A stretch of DNA of 64,000 nt from Dermanyssus gallinae (GCA_003439945.1 QVRM01006568.1:1-64000); one strand, 5' to 3'. Positions 22,380 through 34,370 are shown, numbered from the stretch's first letter. Notes: generated from the sequence alone by a model not told the origin. A program made the numbers and translations.

Positions 22380-22600
22380 CACAATAATAACAACAACTAC
22401 AACAACAACGACGACAGCAACAACAACAACAACAAGAACAAGAACGACGAGAGTAACAACGACAACAAGAGCAGAAAGAGTAGCATTAACAGCAACTACA
22501 ATCGCAGCAACAACAACAACAGCCTCGGCATCAACAACAGTAAAAGCAGCAGCAACAACAAAAGCAGTCACAGCAACAATAATAACAACAACAGTCACAC
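22380..22600. repeat. AAC/AGC trinucleotide tract
   Basis: AACAAC with GAC, AGC and AAG triplets; opposite-strand frames read Val-rich. Confidence 0.9.
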
Positions 22601-23461
22601 GAACGACATATAGTATTGACAACGAACGCAGCCAAACACGCAAACAGCAAAACAAATGAAGACGCACCCAATGAACGGTGATCGCCTGGTGGCGCGGAGG
22701 TCAAGGAGGTAGGTGGCTTTTCGTGACCATCATCGCACCTAGCGCGGTCTGAAGCCGCCGCCGCCAGCACACAGTGGTTTCATGTATCGTTTCCGTTTGT
22801 TCTTGCCAGCTCAGCTCTACCGGTTGACTGGCTGGCTGGCTGGCTGGTCGGGCTCGACACTTTTCCCTTCGAGGTGCGTAACCAGACGCAAACTAACTAC
22901 TGTAGCTAGCGTGGGAAACTACCGTAACAACATGTTTTGCTCGGCCAAATTAGGTATAAGGATAACGATAACAACACAGCGACAACCTGTTCGCACACCT
23001 CCCCCTTCCTCCTACCTCCCACACTATCACGAATATCACTACCTCTATTACGCATTGCTGCCAAAAGTATCCTGTTCTCAGATTTCTTTCCAATCGCCCT
23101 TCCCCTCCTATCTCGCCCCCTCCCTCTCTCTTGCTCCATCCTCTCCATGTTCACCTTTTCCACCTCCAGGTTCACATCACCCGTTCGTTTCTCATCTGTC
23201 TCGTCGTCTCTCGCCTGCTTTTCGCTCTGACCTGGACACATCTAGTAGACGTGGTTTGTAAACAAACTCAAACGGGGTGTCCAAAGTAAACTAGTCTGTA
23301 ACTAGTCGAATGAAAACAAAACAGCAACACACATATACGTATACTAGCTACTATGCACTTTCAATATCATACTATGCATACGGAAACACGCTCACACACA
23401 CAACATTCACCGTTTTATATAACCACCTAGTGTGTGTAGATAGATTATCACTCGTGTAGAA
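22601..23461. other. Unassigned; pyrimidine-rich part at 23000-23240
   Basis: TTC/CTC-rich plus strand gives Ser/Leu/Pro frames (22782-23261, 159 codons). No domain recognised. Confidence 0.3.
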
Positions 23462-23810
23462 ATCTATTGTGATAAGCCCTATTCGGGAACTGCAGTCCAG
23501 AGCGGATTATCGCATGTACAATTCGTATTATAAACTTATTAGATACATCAAACTATTTTAGCATTCGGTCAAACAATCGAAGAAGCGGTAACACCATCTC
23601 GTCAAAACAAATTGCCAAAACAGATTGTGTAAATAATATGTTTTCGTGGCGGATGGCGAGGGCACTGAGAACTTGAAACGCTAACAGCGTAAATATCGGC
23701 ACACAAGTAAACTGACTATTGTATGTATCTAGGTAACGGTTTGTAAAATGTAAATAAGATCCCCCTTTGACAAAATAACGGTAAACTTGAATTGAAAAAA
23801 ATAAAGAATA
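23462..23810 (+). mobile_element. Second 3' fragment of the CR1/jockey-like LINE
   Basis: From GTGATAAGCCCTATTCGGGA to an A-rich end, this plus-strand segment matches the reverse complement of 17590-17920 almost throughout, including TTCGTGGCGGATGGCGAGGG and the 3' UTR phrase ACTGACTATTGTATGTATCT. I judge it roughly 90 percent identical, with small indels. It holds only the last about 60 codons and the 3' UTR, so it is a strongly 5'-truncated insertion, as is usual for LINEs. The two copies are inverted with respect to each other, about 5.5 kb apart. Confidence 0.9.
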
Positions 23811-26192
23811 ATCCGGTATAGTTTTTTTTATACATTAGATCATCTCACCTCACATGCAAGCAAAGATCGGCGTGTCAAAGAATCCGCTGGAATAGACATT
23901 TGCACATTCTTCTTTAATTAATATAATAAAGGACGCTCAGTTAATCGTTGTCATCGTGTCATCCGTGTAAACTGCAAAATAGCACATCATTCCTTGCGAT
24001 TGCAATTACCTGTTTCGTTCACAATGTACAGTAATTAGTTTGATGAGGTCAAGCAGATTTTGAAGCTACAAGGTCGAAAAAAGGTTGTTATCCTTTCTGT
24101 CATCTCTCTTATGATAGTTGCACACAATAAAAAAATTCAACTCAGATTTCACGCAGCATTCCCGACACCATTCACACACGAAGCATTTGACGGCGTGCGC
24201 TCATTCACTTCTGATCCTTGGTGGCTGCCTATAAAGCAACTGCGCCCTACGGACGGGCAAGCCTGCGTGATATTATGCCCTGCTGTATGTACCCTGCTGA
24301 TATAGGGAAGCGCTGGCATTAATAGTCAATTGTATCGCTAACAGCAGAGGACTGCTGTTCCCGATACAATTGGCGTGTCGACCTAGGGTGGAAAACCCTA
24401 CGCAATAAGCATGAGCGACGTTCATTCTTGCGAATAAAGGTTGGTTTATCACTGGATTGAATGGATCACTGGCGGGCAAAGAGTTGGTCTCAAATGAACG
24501 TATAGACACTTGGAGGACTATATTGCGCGAACACGTCATTGATTAATTTTAACTAATTGCGTGCATCTTTGGCGACATCGGAGAAGCAGCACCCCGATGG
24601 CTACAGCGGTATTTTCTTATCTGTCGATAGACAGCTCCAGGTGCAGGTAGTTGGCAGATGTTAATTGTACGGTTTTTTTGCAGTTAAACACATGTTATTT
24701 GGAAATTTAAAATGCTTGCTAATGCATCCGACGCAATTGTTCGTATATGATAGCAAATCGTTGAATTGGATGCAAAGCATTGTGAATTCAATTAAGCAGG
24801 CAATTGTTAGCGTTAGTTATTGTTGTTGTGGTTGTCTACGTTTGCGTACTTGTTATCCTTATTCGACGATATTGTTAATGCACTTAATGCAGTTTTTGTG
24901 GTCTCTTTGTAGCGTATGTACCTGTAGTACCTGCCTATATTATTGATGTCGTATTGCTGTTTTATTTTGACTTTGCTGCTATTGTTTTTATTAGAATTAA
25001 AAACAATTTTTAATTTAAGAACATCCTCCGTCCCTACAGGCTTGGAACTCATCGCAAGGTATATCTTCAATGCACCGAGGGCCGGAATATGTTAAGATAT
25101 CTAACAAGTCTATTCGATTCAGTTTGTATTATGGTTAGTCTGCAAGGCGCAAGCATTCATTGAAAAGCGCTGGCGCACGCGCTTCAGCCTTTCTTCGACA
25201 AACTTGTCTGGCCTATATCACGCCTTTCCAATACGAATACTACAAGCACGAATGCTACAACAACAACTACCCTACAGTCTCCTACATACCGCTTCCGAGG
25301 AATAAGATCACGTTGGGGTGCGCAGCAATGAATGCGCAAACCATACAGGCAAAAAGCAACAGTAGCAGCAGCAGCAAGAGCTTCCTAGGGTCTTTCTTGT
25401 TCGGTCTGTCTGCGGAACGACGATTGGTGGCGATTGTAGTTCCGCGTTCTATGCACTGATGACCCGAAAACGACCCCCGACCCCGGCACCACAAACGCGC
25501 CCATCGTTAGCCTTGTGGTTGTTGTCGTGCCTCGTCGTGGGCGTTGTCTTCGCCACGACCGCGGCCCGATCGCAATTCGTTCTCCAAGATGCTTCAGAGA
25601 GGGTTACATATCTGTGAGTGTGTGTGTATGTATATTTAGCTGTGGACGCTTGCACTGTGAGGATGCGCGGCACGCTGGCAAAGGTGCTTGTGGCGGAGGG
25701 GGCGAGGAGGGCCAGGCTGATACGATCGTCGGGGAAGCTAGGGGAGCTTAGCGCGCAGGAAAGCTGAGCACTTGGCTGCAACGCTAGGTGCCCCCGCCGG
25801 GCCGCCCTTGCTACCGACTCGACACTGGCTGTGGGCTTGCGTTTCTCGCCTCCATCCCCCGGCCGGCCGATCAGAAATGCCAGACGTTTGTTCGTCGACT
25901 AGCTAGTAACAGAGCTGACGGGGGTGGGTCTGCCTCTGCGGCTTCTCACCCTGCCTCCTGTTCCGATAGCAAGTGCCCTACGGATCTACCTGGATATCTA
26001 GTGCGAATACTGCGGCGGCGATGGCGGCATCTACCTACCGGCTTCTCACCACCTCTACCCCCCCCCCCCCCGGGCCTATCATCGACGTCGGCGTTGTTTT
26101 CGACCACGAGGATGAACTGCTGTCTCCTGATTAATGACCTTATTCCCTTTGTGATCGCAACCCGCTACCAGTATACCCTTCTCCGTGAAGAA

Positions 26193-26238
26193 GGGCATCA
26201 AAACCCCGCTCCCTGTGGGATAGAGGGTTTTGATGCCC
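26193..26238. repeat. Hairpin with a 14-bp perfect stem
   Basis: GGGCATCAAAACCC at 26193-26206 is exactly complementary to GGGTTTTGATGCCC at 26225-26238, with an 18-nt loop. After a 2-nt bulge, GAAG/CTTC would add four more pairs. The folded size (about 55 nt) is in the range of a small RNA precursor but there is no other evidence of function. Confidence 0.6.
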
Positions 26239-27079
26239 CTTCCACAGCCCACACACCTACCACCGCGTTCCCCTTTACACTTGTTTCCTATGCGTTTGTT
26301 CACCTTGTACTAGCACCACCACTACCAGCTGCACGAGGCCGAGGGGGGTCATCACCACCCCCATCACTCCTGCAGCGGGAGCAACAGCAGTAAGAACAGG
26401 GGTAACACATGATCAACAACAACAGCAGTTGCAGCAGCAGCTATCACCTCAGCCTACCGCTCTTTCTGCTCTGTGTATTTAAGAGTACTAGCAGTTAGAG
26501 TAGTGGTAGTAGTAGTAGTTCCTGTGCGCCCCGTTGCAGCAGCAGCTCGCAACGAGGCGCTATGGGCACTGCCAAGCCATGCGCATCCCGTTACTCGCGC
26601 CCCTTTGCTCGCAAGCCTTCAGCGACCGGCTCATCAGCCACCACTACCACGTCGGCTGACGCCCGGCTCGCCGGGGGGTGGATAGTCGTTGCACTAATGG
26701 CTCGACGAAGCGGGACGAAAGCCTGAAGGAAGGGTAACCAACCCATCAGCGGGCAGCGCGCAAGGGGGTTAGATAACTAACCACTAACTAGCTGCTAATA
26801 GACTGCGGTCGGCCGATGTTTTTAGAGGGCAGCGACAACGACGACGGGGTTGATGTCGGCAAAAGCAAGAAGAGCAAGAAGCTCTGTACGTCGAGACGGC
26901 GACTTTTGATACCTAATTCTACTATTGCCGTGCGCAGATGAATTCGACGAAGCGATGCAAGTGACGACGGGCGAAAACGGAAGGCGGGCAAGCGCATAAC
27001 CGGAATCCATCTTTGAGGACAGCAGACAGGTTAAGGGCAGTTGAGGCGAAGACATGTTGTGCTCGCGCTTGATGCTGTT

Positions 27080-27130
27080 GTTGTGGTTGCTTTCATTTGG
27101 ATTGTTGTTGTTGTTGTTGTCGTCGTCGTG
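27080..27130. repeat. GTT/GTC trinucleotide run
   Basis: TTGTTG passing to TCGTCG. Confidence 0.85.
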
Positions 27131-27154
27131 TCGTTTAGCTTCTATTGTTATATG

Positions 27155-27169
27155 TTATTATTGAGACTA
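27155..27169. repeat. Perfect target-site duplication (left) of SINE copy D
   Basis: TTATTATTGAGACTA, identical at 27354-27368. Confidence 0.93.
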
Positions 27170-27353
27170 AAAAGTAACGTTTTATGCCTGATACTCAGTC
27201 AATATTTAACGTCCACGGGACCGCTTTTCGCATTGCTTCATAGACGGATTTTCATAAATACAAAAGTGCAACGGTGGGGCTTAAACCCGCGCACGTATGT
27301 GACTCCTCCTGTTGCGAGGCGCAGACAAATGCACCACGCCACCGATCTCGGCT
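27170..27353 (-). mobile_element. tRNA-derived SINE, family 1, copy D
   Basis: A 184-bp minus-strand copy. The plus strand shows ACGTCCACGGGACCGC, TTCATAGACGGATTTTCATA, GTGCAACGGTGGGGCTTAAA (complement of the B-box) and CACCACGCCACCGATC (complement of the head). It is bordered by perfect 15-bp direct repeats. It lies about 1.3 kb from copy E in the opposite orientation. Confidence 0.9.
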
Positions 27354-27368
27354 TTATTATTGAGACTA
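27354..27368. repeat. Perfect target-site duplication (right) of SINE copy D
   Basis: Partner of 27155-27169. Confidence 0.93.
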
Positions 27369-28631
27369 TGAACACGTTATTAAATGGTATATTCTGCATT
27401 TACTCTTATGTATATACATATATATAATGCTATATATACTGCTTCTTTCGTAAACCCATCGGCGTACACTAATAGTTCGGCAGTACTTGTGTTTACGAGT
27501 GTTGGCAAGGAATAAATATGACTCCGTTGTAAAACAGAAGAAGGCAACCGAAACGAGCCACAGGCTCGAGCAAATTGGATAGAGTTTTGCCCACGGGTGT
27601 ATCTCTTGCTTTTTCCGCATAGTCGTGCTCTACTTCTCGCTTCTTACCACTCTTTATCTTTCTTTCAAAAACATCCACCCTCAGACGCATGTCGATACAT
27701 TCATACACGACGACGTCAGTCGCTCTCCTGCTCCGCCTCTGTGCGCCCTCTTTCCGTTCGCAGATCTGATTTAGCCATCTGATCTCGAAAAGCTAGGCTC
27801 TAGTGGGTGATCATGACTGCGGCGATGCTTCTTGAACCATGACGACAACAGCAACAGCAACAACAATAGCAACAGCAACAACAGCAACATCAATAGCAGC
27901 AACAGCAGCAACAACAATAGCAACAGCAACGACGACAAAAAAGATCACGAAAGGGTTTTACTTATTGCAATGAGCTAGCACTTGGGGTTCGAGTCGTGCC
28001 ATCTCGAAGAAAGGTAGATAAGACGGTGGAATTTTCTGTGTCTCGTAGTACGCCAACTCACCCATCCGTCGAGTTGATCTCTTTTCGTCGAACGTCTTTC
28101 TCTCCATCTCTCTCTAACTTTCTCTCTCGATCGAGGACGGATCCTAGAACGGCGTCAACGGTGAAAGCGGCTTGGACGCTGGAGTAGCGGAGATGCACTT
28201 GTAGCCGGCGTACGGGGCCGACGGCAAGGGGAGTCACAGGGAGATAGGGGCGGCCATAGGGGCGGCTACACGGACAACGAGGACCTGATCGGAATGATTA
28301 GGGATCATTGTCTGGCGCCCGACAACCGCCAGCAAAACGACGTTTTCTCCCGCCACGGTACAAATTAATTGTGTACAGTTCTCGTACGAGCTCAGGAAAG
28401 CGACCGCGGAAACCACTAGCAAAGTAGCCCCGCTAACAGGATAGGCAGGATATCGTTTTGTGGCAACAGGACATGCCGACCTGTAGCAGTGTTCGTTGCA
28501 TCATTATCAGCATCACTTAGCAAGCATCAAGGCAATTCTTCACTGTTATCATCATTACTAGGGTCGTGCATGATCGGATGTATGTAGAAGAAGAAGTCGA
28601 AGAAGAGCATGTAAAGGAGTAATAATAAAGC
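27369..28631. other. Unassigned sequence with one AAC tract
   Basis: No gene recognised. A CAG/CAA tract lies at 27845-27938. Confidence 0.3.
27845..27938. repeat. AAC/AGC trinucleotide tract
   Basis: CAACAGCAACAACAATAG units, also readable as a repeated 12-18 bp phrase. Confidence 0.9.
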
Positions 28632-28813
28632 CGTCGTGCCCGGTGGCGTGGTGCATTCGTCTGCGCCTCGCGACCGAAGGAGACACATAGGTGCGCGGGT
28701 TCGAGCCCCACCGTTGCACAGATTTGTATTTATGGGGGTCCGTCTATAAAGCAATGCGAAAAGCAGTCCCATGGTCATTAAATCTTGGCTGAGAGTCAGC
28801 CCAGAAAGTACTC
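28632..28813 (+). mobile_element. tRNA-derived SINE, family 1, copy E
   Basis: About 182 bp on the plus strand: GTCGTGCCCGGTGGCGTGG head (A-box-like), then GTGCGCGGGTTCGAGCCCC (B-box GGTTCGAGCCC), ATTTATGGGGGTCCGTCTAT, and the end GAGTCAGCCCAGAAAG. AATAAAGC occurs at both edges (about 28624 and 28814) and may be a short target duplication, but 8 bp in an A-rich context is weak. This is the best-preserved B-box in the family. Confidence 0.85.
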
Positions 28814-28992
28814 AATAAAGCAAAATCTAGCAATCCATTCCTCTATTTACTTAAAACTTTTGACCTCTTTCTCTATATGTGCGCTCTTCGTCTACTAGCA
28901 ATCGATTGAAAAAAATGTTACAAAATAATCGATAATTTATAAATTAAGCTAGAGTGTGGTCAGCACAGATGCCAATAATTTTACATACGAAA

Positions 28993-28995
<3 letters not shown>

Positions 28996-29044
<49 letters not shown>
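28996..29044. repeat. (AT)n microsatellite
   Basis: About 48 bp of AT dinucleotides. Confidence 0.97.
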
Positions 29045-31429
29045 CTTACCTAACTGACGTTAAACGTGAATACGGCTTTTCGGGGGTAAGACCTAAATGC
29101 TGTCGAACTTGTCTTGTAATCCGCAGCAGGAAGTCACACGACAGAAGTGGAAGTCGCGGGAATATGGATGGATTGACGTATTATATTATTTGCTTGACAT
29201 ATACACCCAAATACAAACGTCACGTTTTTATATCAGGTACGCTTGGAGCTGCAGCATAAGCAGACTAGTTGTTAAGGGTTTCCTAACAGTACCTTGTGTG
29301 TGCCATGAGCTTTGAGACGCGCTGTGAGGCTATTTATATCGCCCCAACGCAACCAATACGAAGCAACTGACTCCGCGTTAGTTTAGAACGTGCTTGGTGA
29401 CGCAGTGCGCAGTCGTTTTTGCAAAGAAATTCCTTACTGTTGCTGACATACTTGTTTGCATCTTTCTGGTAACGTGATGCATAAAGCAGACGCGTGTTGA
29501 CTAAAAGGCTTACGGTCCTGAGCTTTGTCTTGGTTTCGTCTTGGCCGTGTTTGATCAAGAGACAAGTGCTCATCTAGCACCTTCCTAGCTTATCAGTAAA
29601 GCACAGAACGTGGCGAATGGCCCATATTATCTATTTAAAGGAACACATGCTGTCTGCGTAAGAGTGCTCGCTCTAGGAATTATCCCACTCGGTAAATCAA
29701 TTCCAGTGACGCACTGAGGGCTTCAGACCACGATGGTCAAAAACGGTGTGTAAAGTCTACGAGTGTGGCGTATCGTGCTAGCTTTTCGTTCTGCTATGAT
29801 GGCACCTCCGTGTGTGACAATATATAAAACGTATAAAACGATTGTATATGGTTAGCGCAACCACACTCGTTTCAACTTTTTAACAGAAGTCGTCTTAAGG
29901 TGGTAAAAAATAACTTTGTGGAAAAGTTGTGATTCGACCGCAGCAAGCGCATCGGCTGTACGGCGAAGGCAAGAAATGTGTTTAAAAAACGGCTCTAGAA
30001 AGAATTCAAAGCTGAAAAGAGTAAAGTCGAAGACCTCATCAATTGCACAGTTGTCAATGTTTGGAAATATATATTTCGACAAATTTCGACTTGATTGTAA
30101 ATTTGCTGGTTTTGTGCCATCTTAGACGCTGCCTTTGTGACATGGTTTAGCAGGTAGGCAGTTAAATCGTTGACAATGAATGACACACTTGTTTGCGCAT
30201 GCAATCATTCCATTTTTCTAGCTAGCAAACAGCACATACAACTGTTGTGGAATACGTGTAAGCACCGTTTACGTATCGCTGCAACATCATTTGGACTGCT
30301 AGACTGCTAAAGTGGCCACAGAGAAGCGCACCTCGGTCACCGCTGAACATGGTATGCCTTTCCTTGCATAACAAGCTATTCATTTGCCATTCGAAATTGG
30401 CTTGCCGGCTTTGCTCCTAACAGCGGGAACTGACGACGGTTACGTCTATACTCCGCATCGAGCTACCTGCGTGAGGGCAGGATTTTGCGTTCTATTGAGC
30501 TTGCGAAGTGGATACTTACTACAAACAAGAATTTAACGCTGTGTAGACTCACTAGGAAGGTACTTCAGCTGTACTTATTCTCAACCCTCTCTCCCTCCAC
30601 TTCTCTCAGCTGCCTCTGAAGGCCTTATTGGACAGGTCTCGTCAACTTACGTTCACAACCTGTTGCCTCCTTTGAGGCATCAAGAGAGTTTTTGCGTGAC
30701 TTGCTCGTCAGGCAAAGGCGGCCCACGTCGTTGCCAAAACAAATAACCGTCTTTCTTCCGACAGAAAGTTGTCACACTAACTAATGTTAATGGCCTGCAG
30801 CCTCGCCTGAAACGGCGTCGTAATGCCGCCTCTACCTTTACGTAACACCGTCTTGGAATAAACAGGTCACATCCATAGGACACACCCCTCGATGACACGT
30901 CCTTGCCGGCATTCTGACCTCACGTTTACATTTATGTATATATATATTCCAAAAAAAATATATATATATATTGATATATGTATATATATTGATGATATAT
31001 ATATACATATACATTAAAACTAAATATAGGTAATTTTAGTACCTAGGCATGCAATTATGTATATACATTACGTGCCGTAACCACAAGGAACTATGACGGC
31101 AGTCTTTGCATAAAGCCTCGATGAGCCTTGCCGTGCTGTCTAAGTGGCAAGCTCTAGCAGACGCAGCAGCTGTAACGCAACTCAAGTTGCTACAATATTT
31201 GAGAGCCAGCTTTTGTAGCTAGTTGGAAGAACCGCTGGCGAAATGAATTATGTGCGCGTAACGATAAAGAACACCGATGCGAGGCACTTCTCACCGTGCT
31301 TTGGCTCAACAAAGTGAACGCACGGGGTCGTTCTTTACCTTCATCACCAGATAGGCGGTTGTGGTAGTGATGGTGCTGGTGGTGGCGGCGGCAATAAATT
31401 GCGAGGTGTCTGCCTTTAAGAACTCAATC
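29045..31429. other. Unassigned sequence
   Basis: About 2.4 kb without recognisable gene. Short frames at 29852-30204 and 30680-30898 have no domain. Confidence 0.35.
30935..31013. repeat. Interrupted (TA)n microsatellite
   Basis: TA runs separated by A8 and TGATGA words. Confidence 0.9.
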
Positions 31430-31545
31430 TGCAGCAGCAGCAGTTGTAACAGCAACAACAATGACAGCAACAACAATGACAACAATAACAACAACGGCGG
31501 CAGCAGCAGCAGCACCAGCAACAACAACCAGTACAACAGCAATGA
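31430..31545. repeat. AGC/AAC trinucleotide tract
   Basis: CAGCAGCAG, AACAACAATGAC and AGCAGC blocks. It ends just before GAGTAAGT at 31551, a good splice-donor match. Confidence 0.9.
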
Positions 31546-31707
31546 TAGTCGAGTAAGTCTAGCGTACCTTATCCAACACAGCTACGTACATTGCATACCG
31601 CATACATTTTGTACATGCAAAGCCAGATCAGCTGCCTTGAACATATAGTGGTCCTCTTGTCAACGTATCACCGCTCTCCTAAACTAGTACGCGAGCCACA
31701 AAACATG

Positions 31708-31802
31708 GGGCATGTTAGCCCTACAGCATTATATACAAATATATAGAATACATGCACTTACAGATGCGTGTATTCTTTATATTTATTTATAACGATGTAA
31801 AG

Positions 31803-31844
<42 letters not shown>

Positions 31845-31998
31845 CCCTACATCATTATATACACATATATAGAATACATGCACTTACAGATGCATGTATT
31901 CTATATATTAAGATATAATGAGGTAGGGTATATACATATGTATTCTTGCAGATTTAGATATAATGATGTAGGGTATATATATATATATATATATATGT
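31708..31998. repeat. Duplicated AT-rich palindrome cluster
   Basis: The core GAATACATGCA-CTTACAGA-TGCATGTATTC at about 31872-31901 is a perfect 11-bp inverted repeat with an 8-nt loop. A near-identical core at about 31747-31776 has one mismatch (TGCGTGTATTC). Outside the core the symmetry continues imperfectly: ACCCTACATCATTATATA at 31853 against TATAATGAGGTAGGGTA at about 31914. Half-units with TATGTATTCTTGCAGA follow at 31940 and 31995. This looks like a short foldback sequence copied in tandem together with its AT tracts. Confidence 0.75.
31804..31842. repeat. (AT)n microsatellite
   Basis: Between the two palindrome units. Confidence 0.95.
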
Positions 31999-32159
31999 AT
32001 TCTTGCAGAACTGCAGACTTTTGCAGGAAATCATATAACGGTGCTTTTGAGTCGAGATCAAGAAGATACGTCTACATCACCACTCGCACTTGACGGAACC
32101 AATCTTACAGCCAGCATTTGGAAAATTTCCATAAACTAGGTAGATATGTGAGCGTGGGC

Positions 32160-32185
32160 ATATATATATATATATATATATATAT
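32160..32185. repeat. (TA)n microsatellite
   Basis: Uninterrupted TA run. Confidence 0.95.
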
Positions 32186-32605
32186 TTGTGTATATATCCT
32201 TTTTTCACACGACGTTTGGCAGGGGTTCGTTGGGGCCCCCAGCAGGGTATGGTCGCAAGTCATATAGTCAGAGAGAGAGAGAGAGATGGAGAGATAGAAA
32301 GAGTAAATAGAGGCGTAAATAATGGTGCAAGCGGCCATGGCGTCTTTGACTAACTGAAGAGTGCGACGGAATGTTCATGTTAGCAACGTTAGCCCAGTCA
32401 CTCAGTCATCCATAGTAGCTGTAGTCATGCATGGTTAAGCGTTGGCTACAAAGTGTTACAAAGCGAACAACGGCACCAGCAGCAACAACAACAACAGCAA
32501 AAGACGAAAAGAAAACAAAACATCAGTGCATCACCGATGTGATGTATGGACAGAGACCGACCGCCTACGAATACCCACCCGCCTGGAGACGGAGATGTGC
32601 AGATT

Positions 32606-32632
32606 TATATATATATATATATATATTTATAT
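32606..32632. repeat. (AT)n microsatellite
   Basis: AT run. Confidence 0.93.
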
Positions 32633-33064
32633 ACTGCTGTCCTGCTTACCCACCCGGTTCAACCGTACTTCGACGGTGCCACACGCAGCGAGGGTCTATG
32701 CGTCGCGTCTCTGACGTTTCTATCGCTGTGGATGGTTGTGCTGGTTGAGCTGTTACTTCGACGACAACGACGACGACGTCAACTACAACTGTTACGACTA
32801 CTACTACTACTACTAGTTTGACTGCTAACTAACTAACGAACTAAGTATACGGGCTAACTAGTAGAAACTAACCGCCGCAACAAGGGCGGTGCCGGCGTCA
32901 GCTTTCCAATACATCAATTGTTGTGCGAATGCCGCGCCTTGAGCAGTCGAGGTAACGCTAACAGTGCAATGTGTTTGACGCACGTCAGAGCATTGCCCGC
33001 AAGGCAGCAACGTGGGTGAACATTCACAAACTCGTATATTTACGCATGTATGTGATTTATTATA

Positions 33065-33067
<3 letters not shown>

Positions 33068-33095
<28 letters not shown>
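33068..33095. repeat. (AT)n microsatellite
   Basis: AT run. Confidence 0.95.
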
Positions 33096-34044
33096 GGAAC
33101 AAAAATCATGCGGCTAAAAGGACAATCGCTCGAACGTAACCCCACATATTGTATCGGCGTAATATTAATTTTATTATGCTTAATTAACCATTGATTGTTT
33201 TGTATTATACCAGGGTTAAAAGAAAAAAAACTATTAACAATATCATCGTATTTTACATAACGGCGTACCATACGAACATCTTTGAAGGTGGTACAAATCG
33301 CGCGACTTTGCACGAGGTCTATACTTGCACTCAGACGTCACTTCGTGAAACTTTGCCTAAGTCCTCCTAGGTGTTCGACTTCATTTCCCGTGTCTCGTCG
33401 AACAACACGTTTATTTCACCCTGTTTGCTCCTATTTAGAGAGCTTCTCGTTAAGCTCTCCTGCCCTCGGGAAGTTGTATATCCCAATACACGAACGGACT
33501 ACGGCTGGTATTTTTATTGAATTACGGAACACAAATGCTTTCTCCCAAATGCTGGCTTTAATGCCGTCAAGTGCTCTGAAGCTCTTAGTTAGATAAGGAC
33601 CAGACGACCTGTACGACCGATACGAGGCTGATAGCGCTATCTTCAAGTCGAAGAGACCTACGGTTATAGCACTGAGGGCATATGTATAATCTGTAGAAGT
33701 CTTGTGACGTTCGTAAGTACCCCCCCCCCTCTTCCGTGCAATCCAACTTATCCAAGATAACTGTGCGCAACGCGATGCCACTGCGTGAAGTCCACAAACA
33801 CTACGTAGAGATACTTCTCGTCAACTCGAAAACTCGAATATACCTCGTCAACCTCGTCTGATGCATATAGTAGTTTTGAAGGACGAGACGTGCTGACATC
33901 GTAGATCGACTATCGTTTATCGATTTAACATACACGTCTATAGCAATCATATTGTCGACGGGACGCTGTGATGTAGGTGTGAAGTGGCCTCTTATCAAGG
34001 TGGCGATTAATATGTCATAAAAAGTTCTGGTACGAATGTGTAAA

Positions 34045-34345
34045 CACAAAGGTACTGTTTTTGTTCCACTCTCTAAAACGAGTTGAATTGCTCCTGCAAT
34101 TTGTTCTTGATCTTCGCTATAGTCTCGAAACGTTGTCCCTTCAATTTTCGACAGGGAGGTGCTGAAATATAAAAATATATTAGAAAATTTTAGAATTCAG
34201 GCCTCTTGCGCCAGACATTTTCGTGCAATTTTCTCAAAATGTCGCGGCAGTATTCTTCATTGACCGTAGATCCAGGTGGCATGAATGGCCGTTCTAAACA
34301 AAACGTACTGGAATACTTTGGTGGTGTCGGTTCATTGTTTTCAAA
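34045..34345 (-). pseudogene. mariner transposase relic 2
   Basis: Minus-strand reading gives RPFMPPGSTVNEEYCRDILR then KLHENVWRKRPE (34293-34198), the segment between the first and second catalytic Asp in irritans-type mariners (usual form: PPGxTVNxEYY ... RKRPE). After an AT-rich junction, CRKLKGQRFETIAKIKNKLQ (34150-34085) corresponds to the C-terminal KLKGRRFxTIEEI region. The segment holding HDNAPAH and YSPDLAPSD is deleted, so the copy is inactive. Confidence 0.75.
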
Positions 34346-34370
34346 ATAGTGGCACTTTTGATCCGTATTC

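Larger units (their letters stand above)
23811..27154. other. Unassigned sequence; GC-rich at 25450-26780
   Basis: No gene recognised. Open frames at 25788-26393 (+, 201 codons, Pro/Ser/Arg-rich) and 25449-25781 (-) have no domain. The GC-rich part contains poly-C (26056), short GTAGTAGTAG runs (26500) and a notable hairpin at 26193-26238. AAC/AGC words occur at 26380-26450. Confidence 0.3.
32186..34044. other. Unassigned sequence with short simple repeats
   Basis: No gene recognised. Contains an AAC run at 32477-32505, AT runs (32606-32632, 33068-33095), ACG/CTA triplets (32760-32815) and poly-C at 33721. Frames at 32858-33313 (-) and 33431-33781 (-) have no recognised domain. Confidence 0.3.

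Noticed and set aside
27170..28813. Functional tRNA genes at the GGTTCGAGCC B-boxes
   Set aside because: The A/B-box segments lack a closed acceptor stem and recur as parts of a longer repeat with target duplications, so they are SINEs.
29041..29052. U1 snRNA start (ATACTTACCT)
   Set aside because: The match ends after 10 bases and no U1 body follows.
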